A DNA stretch of 64,000 nt, taken from assembly GCA_027946555.1 (NCBI GenBank), contig JAPEVC010000023.1, positions 1 through 64,000 of the forward strand, in the 5' to 3' direction. This DNA is from Gnomoniopsis sp. IMI 355080 (taxonomy: Eukaryota > Ascomycota > Sordariomycetes > Diaporthales > Gnomoniaceae). Each line of letters begins with the position of its first letter. Position 1 is the stretch's first letter. Shown here in pieces: positions 56,664 to 64,000 of this stretch. The notes beneath the pieces are model-generated. The model saw only the letters and a list, made by a program, of their open reading frames with translations, searched no databases and was not told the DNA's origin. The translations under genes were made by a program, and so were the position numbers.

Positions 56664-57236
56664 TCAGAATAGAGCCAAAGCACCCAAAACAATCATACCA
56701 AACTGGCCCATTGGGCTAGCTACAGCTGCGCCTGCGGTGCTGGAAGATGTTGCAGTCGTGGCCGTGACCGTTGCCGTGGCCGTTGCTGTGCCCGTTCCTG
56801 TGCCCGAGGTTGTCAGCGCGCTCCCGGTAGTAGTGGGCGCGGACGTCGTGGTGCTAGTACCACCACTCGATGTCGGAGAGGAAGAGCATGTCTCGCCGCC
56901 CTCGACAGCTTGACAGAACGCCTCAGCCGCCGGCTTGACCACTTCTACGCTTGGGCGTTAGTGTTATGACCTTTTGCTCTCATTGTGGACTCGTGGGTAG
57001 ACTCTACCAAGCCACATTGATTCACCGCAGGCGGCATCGACACAATTTTCGGCGTTGTCGAGGATGGTTTGTTGATTGGTGGTTGTGCATTGGCAGGACC
57101 ACTCCGTGGCGCCGCAGGAAGTGCTTTGCGTTGCTGCGTTGGTCATGCATGATTGCGCGCATTCGGGAATGGAGGAGAAACACTGAGAGGAGACAAGGGC
57201 TGCCCAAGCAGCTGTGAGGATGATAGAAGTCCTCAT
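56664..57236 (-). CDS. CFEM-domain GPI-type cell-wall protein
   Basis: Two exons (57236-57026 and 56944-56664; 81-nt intron, GTGAAT donor) give 163 residues. The signal peptide MRTSIILTAAWAALVSS is followed by a CFEM domain (about 19-90) with eight cysteines: QCFSSIPECAQSC, SCGATEWSCQC, NCVDAACE after splicing, AEAFC and ETC. Intron removal restores the ACEVVKPAAEAFC spacing, which fixes the junction. A Thr/Ser/Ala-rich stalk follows, and the C-terminus (FGMIVLGALALF) is a GPI-anchor signal. CFEM proteins bind haem, take part in iron uptake or stabilise the wall; some are effectors. The role of this one is not shown by sequence. Confidence 0.9.
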
Positions 57237-58321
57237 TGTGTTTCAAGCGGGCTGTTCGGTATTGTCAACGTTCGTGTGTTTCTTGGAGCTTGCGACAATG
57301 ATAAGCTCTTGTCTCACATGTGATCTAAGCTGACAGTGTTTCAATGAAGACTCGAAGAGGTCTAGATGCTCAATACAAGTATGGTTTACCGTTTGACGCA
57401 GTGGAGGCGAGTGAAGGATACATTGATGGCCTTGTCGCATGTGCCTGCTATGATTGTTGACTAGGACGGAGATCAAAGCGCAGTGTCGGCATTGGAGAAC
57501 TCGTGACGTCGCTTATAAGAAGCCTATCCATACTTTCTGTCCCTCTCGAAGGGTCCTGTCCTTGCGTTGATCCTAAGGTTTGACCTGGGATGTGGTGCCA
57601 CACGAACGCTTCTCCGCATGTGTGCATCTTCTCCTCGTGGCGGGCAGCATATAAGCATGCTGGCCCCATCCATGTTACCCCGGATACACACTATATCTAT
57701 CTACTTAGGTACCTAGGCACATTCTCGTTGTCCGATTAATTAATGTACCGCTTCATTCTAGTGGATTAATCTAGGTAAGCTGTAGTCACGAACACTCTGG
57801 TTCAACCCCACACGGTATACTGCCTCACCTAGGTAAACGTACTTCCTATCCGTAAGAGTATGATTAATAAGCCAGAAGCGAGCGCCCTTGCCAAGCCGCC
57901 ATACTATGTAATAAGACCTGCGTCTTGGACATTCAACAATAAGGGCCTCAGGGACCGTACAGTGGAATCTGAGGCTACCCGTTTATGCAGCGCAGAAAAT
58001 ATTTTGGGAGCCCTGAAGCAGAGTGTGCCGTCGAAAGCAAGTTTGAATGGGCTGAGCCGGAAGTGGAGATGACGACATACCTTTTACATACAACATCTGG
58101 GATGATATACAAGGGCCGCCTCTCAGTTTGTACCTACCCTACCTACCACATCGCCTCTGTCCACACGCATATTCAGAAATTATTCACATAGCAGCCTCAC
58201 ATCCTCCTGCGAAATCAACCCTTGGGCAAGAAACACCATTGGACACCCTCTCGTTCCTGCTACCCTTGATCTGATATCTAGCATTCCTCAACTACAGCCT
58301 CAGGGACTCGTGACTCCTACA
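57237..58321. other. Divergent spacer, CFEM / GH64
   Basis: About 1.1 kb between divergent start codons. TACCTAGG-type motifs occur at 57703-57720, 57771-57778 and 57826-57837, with TACCTACCCTACCTACC at 58131-58147. A 70-codon frame at 57860-58072 is not convincing. Confidence 0.5.
57701..57837. repeat. Cluster of TACCTAGGTA-type motifs
   Basis: Three copies in about 140 bases: CTTAGGTACCTAGGCAC, ATCTAGGTAAG and CACCTAGGTAAAC. Confidence 0.6.
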
Positions 58322-59632
58322 ATGCCGGATTCACTGGACATCCAACTCCAGAACCAGACCAACTCGGACCGGGTCTGGGCCTACATTACGGGCATTGCCA
58401 TCAGCAACGGTCAGCGTGTCCTGCTCAAAGCGAACGGCAGAGACCTGTATTACCCACAACAGGTCTCACAGATCGGATCACCACTTACAGAGGACTGTGC
58501 CATTCCCCTAGGCCCTCCAGGCAACACAGTATCGGTGCATATTCCGCAAATAGCAGGCGGAAGGGTCTGGTTCTCGTGCGACCGCCAGCTGACCTTTTTA
58601 CTTAATCCTGGGCCGGCCTTGGTTGAGCCCTCGGTGTTGAACCCAAGCGACGCCAACGCTGGTGTCAATTTCGGCTTTGCCGAGTTTACGCTGAACAATG
58701 ACCAGCTCTTTGCCAACATTAGCTATGTGGACTTTGTGTCCCGGCTGCCAATCGCCCTGACTCTCGAGACAAGCGGTGGAGGGGTGCAACACGTCTCCGG
58801 CATGGGACCTGATGGTATCGACAAGATATGCGAGGGTTTGCGGGCGCAGACCAGGAAAGACGGTCGCCCATGGGACAAGCTCATCGTCCAGCCGCAGGGC
58901 CAGCCCGTGCTACGGGTGCTCAACCCAACGCACGGCGATGCGGTAGGCGCGAGCTTCGCCGGCTACTTTGAGACATATATAGACGAGGTGTGGAAGAGAT
59001 ATTCGGCACACCATGGCCGGTGCCAGATGCGCATCAACACACAGGCGGCGGCAGGGACTGTGGCAGGCAGCGTCAACCACAAAGATGAGTTAGTCTTTGG
59101 AGACGAGGCATTCCAGAAGCCCACCACGGCAGACGTTCTGGGATGCAATAGTGGGCCGTTCACGACGGGCCCCTCGGCGTATCGTAACAGTGTCATCCCC
59201 CGGCTGGCGGCGGCGTTTCAGCGGTCGGCAGCCGGGGAGGGCGTGGACGAGCATCCTTCAGACCCCTCGACGTTCTACCGGCGGGACCCGACAAACCACT
59301 ATTGTCGCATTGTGCACGACGCGAACCTGGATGGGAAGGGTTACGCGTTTGCCTACGACGATGTGCAGCCGGACGGGGGCGCAGACCAGTCTGGCAAGGT
59401 CAATGCGGGAGATCCCAAGACATTCATTGTGGCGGTAGGTGGGAACAATGCCTATGCGGGAGACCACATGCATCCTCAGGCTGCGAGTGCTGGTGAGGTT
59501 CGCAATGTCCCTCACCACTCACCACCCGCAGTTCCCGCTGGACGTCCAGGCCAAAGCCAAGAGCAGAACCACACAAAAGAGTCGCGGCTTAGTAGGCTCT
59601 CGGCCAAAGCACAGAAGTGGTTGCAACGGTAA
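58322..59632 (+). CDS. GH64-type beta-1,3-glucanase (thaumatin-like fold)
   Basis: A single-exon protein of 436 residues. GH64 enzymes release laminaripentaose from beta-1,3-glucan. The N-terminal part (IQLQNQTNSDRVWAYITG, IPQIAGGRVWFSCD) forms the beta-barrel with thaumatin-like fold; NFGFAEFTLNNDQLFANIS and YVDFVSRLPIALTLE are typical family strands. The later part has YFETYIDEVWKRYS, VLGCNSGPF and FYRRDPTNHYCRIVHDANL. The usual GH64 core seems complete. The frame starts at GTG 58310, so I chose ATG 58322. No signal peptide is seen, although the substrate is extracellular. The C-terminal 50 residues are polar and end in a basic helix-like segment (SRLSAKAQKWLQR). An unannotated leader exon or unconventional export could explain this. 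Confidence 0.82.
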   Translation: MPDSLDIQLQNQTNSDRVWAYITGIAISNGQRVLLKANGRDLYYPQQVSQIGSPLTEDCAIPLGPPGNTVSVHIPQIAGGRVWFSCDRQLTFLLNPGPALVEPSVLNPSDANAGVNFGFAEFTLNNDQLFANISYVDFVSRLPIALTLETSGGGVQHVSGMGPDGIDKICEGLRAQTRKDGRPWDKLIVQPQGQPVLRVLNPTHGDAVGASFAGYFETYIDEVWKRYSAHHGRCQMRINTQAAAGTVAGSVNHKDELVFGDEAFQKPTTADVLGCNSGPFTTGPSAYRNSVIPRLAAAFQRSAAGEGVDEHPSDPSTFYRRDPTNHYCRIVHDANLDGKGYAFAYDDVQPDGGADQSGKVNAGDPKTFIVAVGGNNAYAGDHMHPQAASAGEVRNVPHHSPPAVPAGRPGQSQEQNHTKESRLSRLSAKAQKWLQR

Positions 59633-60116
59633 TAATGGAGGAAGAGCATTGGATACAGGCGTCTGAGATAGAGATCGGGAGGTGGGGTTGCAAAGACCCG
59701 TCAAGGTCCACTGTTCCGTTTCACGATACCGTGCTCACACACCTAGACGAGCGACAAAGAATAGATACTGCGCCTAGAGGAGGAGCTTGAGAGTAAGAGT
59801 CGAGAGTTTCGTCTCATCATTGCGACCTTGCCCCTGAGTAAGAGTGAGTATATTTTCTGTGTCGCGTAGTGTATTAATAAATTTTTACTGGGCATATGAA
59901 ATTCTACCGAGTGTACTGTACAGTACGTACAGTACAAAGTGTATATATAAATATGTCTGGCTCTTTATCGGCGATAAGCATGGGACTGACGTCCCCGCTA
60001 ACCCCCGAACGTGCCCCTCGATATTAAATGTTAACCGGACCATCTTGGTTCATGTTTTCCCTTTTCTTTCGACCACTCACCCTTCTCTTGCCCCTCAACT
60101 CCAAGTGAAAGATAGC
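59633..60116. other. Intergenic, no gene seen
   Basis: AT-rich around 59860-59970 with a GTACTGTACAGTACGTACAGTAC palindrome-like tract at about 59913-59936. It holds the promoter of the ARMT1-like gene. Confidence 0.45.
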
Positions 60117-61943
60117 ATGGAGTACGACACCAAGACACGTACGTTGCTGCCCCTCATAGTCCTCTCCCGACCCTCGAAGCCGGTCACATTATTGACGCAG
60201 TGACCTTGCCTGGGCTATAGCGGGCTATTCGACTGCCGACAAGACTTCGTTCGGATGGACCACCGCCCGTGACAGATGGCCCGTGATAATAGTTCGTTTC
60301 GCCTCGATTTCCTCCGTTGTGACAGGTATAACTATAGCTTGACTTGACTGACCCTTTGCTCCCCGAACAGACACAAGCCATCGACGACACCTACCGCTCC
60401 GTCTCGCAGTGTTCCGACCCCGCCAGGGCAGACGAGGGCAAACAGATTGTCGCAGAGCTGGGAAACCTCAAGTACGAGGTCCAGCATGACCGAAAGCTTA
60501 CGTATGTCCCAGCCCGGTCTCCTGGTACTCCTGACGAGTCGCAGCATGACAGACGTAGAGTCATAAAGATCACGACACGCTGACCATAGTATTTGCTCAA
60601 TAGTCCCATCAAAGATGACGGTCTGCCCGATGTTGCCGATTACAACAAGGAGCTCGAGCAATTGGGGAATCCCTCATGGCTCAATGTCAGCTGGCTGTAC
60701 GCAGAGTGCTATCTATTTCGGTACGCATCCTCCAAGTCCCACCGACTGAGTCGAACTTTGCGAGTCTCGCGGTGCTGAGAAAACCGGTTGGGAACAGGCG
60801 CATGAGCACATCTTTCAGCTTGTCCAAACACTGGAAGAATTACGACGTCTTTGCCCGCCAAAAAATCAATACCTTCCGATCCTCTCGCCCCGCTGTCATC
60901 GAGCTGGCCGCCCGCTACAAGGCCCTTTTGCAGCAGCTTGAAGATGGTCAGGGCAAGCCCAAAGATGAAGAGGCCGAGAGGATTTTGTTCATGGAGATGT
61001 GCGAGATTTGTCTCTGGGGTAATGCCACAGACCTGTCCCTCTTGACCAATCTCACCTACGAGGACATACAGAAATTACAAGGCTCCGAAGCCAGGAAGAA
61101 GGCTGAGAAGAACATCCTTGTCAACGATCTGCTCGCCGCTTACGACGTACTGAGGAAGGCAAAGGAAGAAGGCAAGGGCGAGCGCAGGGTCGACATCGTT
61201 CTCGACAACGCAGGCTTCGAACTCTTTGTTGACCTCATCCTAGCAGGGTATCTGCTCTCCTCCGGCCTCGCTACAGTCATTGTCTTGCACCCCAAATCGA
61301 TTCCCTGGTTCGTTTCCGATGTTCTGCCCAGCGACTTCTCCGAGCTTCTCAACGTTCTGGCAAATCCGAAACATTTTTATGAGACCCCTTCAGAGGATGA
61401 GAAGCTGCAGGACAAGACACCTGAGGCCCTATCAGACAAGGAGCAGGAAGACCTGTCGTTTTTGTTCCAGAACTGGAGCCAACTCTACGCCGAGGGCCAA
61501 GTTATCCTGCGGCCCAATCGCTTCTGGACTCTTCCGGGCAGCTTCTGGAGGTTGCCATACGTGGAGAAAGAGCTCACTGATGACCTCAAATCGAGTGACT
61601 TGATTATTTTCAAGGGCGACCTCAACTACCGGAAGTTGACAGGTGATGTATGTTTGTACCGGATGATACTAGTGTTGGCGCAATCAGGAAGAACACCCGC
61701 TGACCTTTGCAGGCACAATGGGACGCCGCTACGCCCTTCACCGAGGCCATCGGTCCCCTGGGGCCCGGATCCGGGCTTAATGTTCTGGCGCTGCGGACCT
61801 GCAAAGCCGACGTTGTCGTGGGTCTGAAGTCCGGACAGGACGAGGAATTGCGCGCCACAGAAGGAGGCGGTGGTGACTCCGGTGCGAGAAAGTGGGCGTG
61901 GAGTGGAAAGTGGGCCGTTGTGTCATTCTCGTCGGGGAAGTGA
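60117..61943 (+). CDS. ARMT1/DUF89 damage-control phosphatase
   Basis: Six exons (60117-60138, 60221-60291, 60371-60501, 60604-60720, 60798-61647, 61713-61943) give 473 residues. DUF89 proteins are metal-dependent phosphatases that remove damaged or excess phosphometabolites; subfamily III includes human ARMT1 and yeast YMR027W. The spliced start MEYDTKTPGYSTADKTSFGW followed by TTARDRWP is the family's N-terminus and confirms a 22-nt first exon. Helical repeats follow (NVSWLYAECYLFR). The metal site is formed by LDNAGFEL (D250, N251) and FKGDLNYRKL (D388), both intact. The end (ALRTCKADVVVGL, WAWSGKWAVVSF) is also typical. Intron 2 has a slightly unusual GTTCGT donor. Confidence 0.88.
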
Positions 61944-62526
61944 TAGTGCCACACTTTGTGGCATTCGCGGTGCATAGGGATCTAGGCGCAATTCGGGTCC
62001 TACATACCTTGGCTGGCATATGAATTACGAAATCAAATGGTGTTTTAGAAGCGGGCACGTTCAAGAGGACGGGCTATACAGGCAAGTAGACAGCTCCGAA
62101 CTCGGTGTAAGCGATAAACCATGCTGGACTAGCGGACCGCAGCGGACCAGGGGCAGTGGCCTCCTCTCGCCTGTGAGGGGATATCAGGGATAATGCGCCC
62201 GCCCAGAGGCCTTATCAGAACTAAAGCTTTCACAGACCAATGGCATTGCAAAGGGCAAACGAGAGCCTACAAATCACGCTGTAGCATTCCAGGCGAACGT
62301 GAATCTCAAGACACCGAAGAATGACCATGCCCAATCACCAGCATTTGTTCCTGACCTGGCCTTCTTGGATATGGTGAAACCGCTTGTTCATGCCTATTTG
62401 GTCCATCGACTTTCGTAATATAACAAGCAGGATGGGAGGCTAGTTTGTGTATACTGCTGGTCGCGCTCGCACATCTTCCTGGGCCATCTGGCGGCAGAGA
62501 AAGCCTACTTGCGCGAACGAGCAATC
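61944..62526. other. Intergenic, no gene seen
   Basis: Spacer with the 3' end of the phosphatase gene and the promoter of the permease. No supported feature. Confidence 0.4.
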
Positions 62527-64000
62527 ATGGAGCATGCCATGGCCTCCGACAAGCCTATCGGTCCTAAGGCGATCGATAGCAGCGTTCAGCACTCGCTGCC
62601 CAACGACTCAGAGATCGGTACCGTCATGAGTACCTCGCAAGCCCCAGTCAACGCCTCCGGACATACTCAAGAGCTCGTCCGGAGGTTCAGCCTGGTGTCG
62701 CTCGCCGGCGTTGGCGTCACCGTGGGGAATGTCTGGCCAGCCATTGGCGGCACGATCCTCGTGGCCATCTCGAATGGCGGCCCGCCGGGCGTCTTGTACG
62801 AGTTTCTCGTCGTGTCCTTGTTCTATTTCCTCGTGGCCGCGAGCCTGGCGGAGCTCGTAAGCGCTATTCCGAGCTCTGCTGGAGTATATCACTGGGCGAG
62901 TGTGACTCCTGGGCGCCGATGGGGTCGTATCGTGGGATTCTTTGCCGGATGGTGGAATTACCTTGCTTGGTCGATGGGAACCGCGAGTATGGCGGCTATA
63001 TTGTAAGTGTGATGGTCTCTGAGACATGCCCATGGGCCTGGCAACTGGGACATTCTGCTGATAGGTACGCTTTTGCTGTGAATAGTGGCAACACAATCGT
63101 GCAGATGTATGCCTTGAACCATCCTGAGTTTACAGCACAACCTTGGCATGTTTTTGTGGTCTTTGTCATCTCAGTATGGCTCGCTTGTGCCGCTGTCTGT
63201 CTTGCGAATGCGGCTATGCCTGTACTCAATAAGGTTGGCATTTTCTTGTAAGTTCAGGCCTGGTGATCCTAGATTTTGTTGTTGTTGGGGGGGGGGGTGT
63301 TGGGCAGATGTTAACACCAAGAACTCAACAGGATTCTAGCAGGCTTCTTCATCACCGTCGTAACAGTTGCGGCGATGCCCGGTCACAATGGTCGACCGCC
63401 GCATGCCAGCAGCGACTTTGTCTGGAAAGAATGGACACAAGCCTTAGGCTACTCGGACGGTTTCGTCTTCGTAGCTGGAATGCTCAACGGTGCCTACAGC
63501 ATCGGCGCTGTCGATGTCATTACTCACCTGTCGGAAGAAATCCCGAATCCGCAACGCAACGTGCCTCTTGGTCTCCTTCTTCAAATGGTTATCGGCTTCT
63601 TCACAGGCTTCTGCTACCTCATCACCATCATGTATGCCATCAATGACCTTGATGCCGTCTCCGCAGCCACCTACCCCATCGCCGAGATTTACCGACAGGC
63701 AACGGGCACCGCTGGCGCGACGGCCATGCTCGCGCTCATCATGTTGAACATCGGCCTCTGCATCGTCGGTTTGATGATCACAACGGGCCGCACCCTTTGG
63801 ACACTCGCGCGCGACGGAGCGGCACCATTTCCAGGCTATCTTGGAAAGATCGACGGCCGCCTTAACATGCCCATGGTCTCGACCATCTCAACGGCGGTAC
63901 TTGTTACGGTGCTAGGTTGTATTTACGTCGGCAGCACCACAGCGTTCAACGCATTTATCGGCTCCACTATTCTCTTTTTCAGCAGTTCATACCTCGCCGC
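62527..64000 (+). CDS. Amino acid/choline permease, APC family (5' part)
   Basis: Three exons are visible (62527-63002, 63065-63247, 63332 to the window end); the rest lies outside. The polar N-terminus (about 50 residues) precedes helices typical of the amino acid/choline transporter subfamily that contains yeast Hnm1 and fungal GABA permeases: FSLVSLAGVGVTVGNVWPA, VLYEFLVVSLFYFLVAAS, ELVSAIPSSAGVYHWAS and GFFAGWWNYLAW. Exon 3 adds DVITHLSEEIPNPQRNVP and GLMITTGRTLWTLARDGAAPF. Eight or so helices are present before the cut. The substrate (choline, GABA, other amino acids) cannot be told. Start ATG 62527 is the first in frame; 62539 is possible. Intron 2 contains a run of about eleven G residues. 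Confidence 0.87.

Noticed and set aside
57770..57830. GGTTCAACCCC B-box-like word
   Set aside because: No matching T-stem, D-arm or acceptor stem around it.

Overview
The window is nuclear DNA of a filamentous ascomycete (Pezizomycotina, most likely a Sordariomycete). This rests on short GT-AG introns (mostly 47-112 nt) with CTAAC-type branch sites, genes on both strands with no operons, an AT-rich block that looks RIP-mutated at the left edge, and fungus-restricted families: CFEM, AA9, GH72, GH64, spherulin-4, Ytp1, Alb1 and RGS-LOV. The genus cannot be read from the sequence. Gene names are family assignments from motifs read by eye; no database search was run.

Layout. 0-10 kb: AT-rich relic; spherulin-4-like protein (-); DCP1-like decapping subunit (-), divergent from an OCRL-type inositol 5-phosphatase (+); a broken hypothetical gene; a small cupin (-). 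10-20 kb: a GTAC/TACATA-rich spacer; a five-exon RGS-LOV photoreceptor (+); a PlsC acyltransferase (-), divergent from a Pos5-type mitochondrial NAD(H) kinase (+). 20-28 kb: a secreted mucin-like Ser/Thr-rich protein (-), then about 6 kb with no convincing gene. 28-39 kb: ARB1/ABCF2 ribosome-biogenesis ATPase (+) and INO80 chromatin-remodelling ATPase (+). 40-44 kb: ALB1 (-) and a Ytp1-family membrane protein (-). 46-60 kb: AA9 lytic polysaccharide monooxygenase (+), GH72 glucanosyltransferase (+), LDAF1/promethin-like lipid-droplet protein (+), an unrecognised single-pass membrane protein (-), a CFEM GPI-type protein (-) and a GH64 glucanase without a visible signal peptide (+). 60-64 kb: ARMT1/DUF89 phosphatase (+) and the start of an APC-family permease (+), cut by the window end.

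The genes do not form one pathway. Three themes recur: RNA/ribosome/chromatin housekeeping (DCP1, ARB1, ALB1, INO80); lipids and membranes (OCRL-type phosphatase, PlsC, LDAF1-like); and cell wall or secreted polysaccharide functions (spherulin-4, mucin, AA9, GH72, CFEM, GH64). The most distinctive locus is the RGS-LOV gene, which predicts a blue-light receptor joined to a G-protein regulator. A TACCTAGGTA-type palindrome recurs between genes across the window and I did not meet it in exons.
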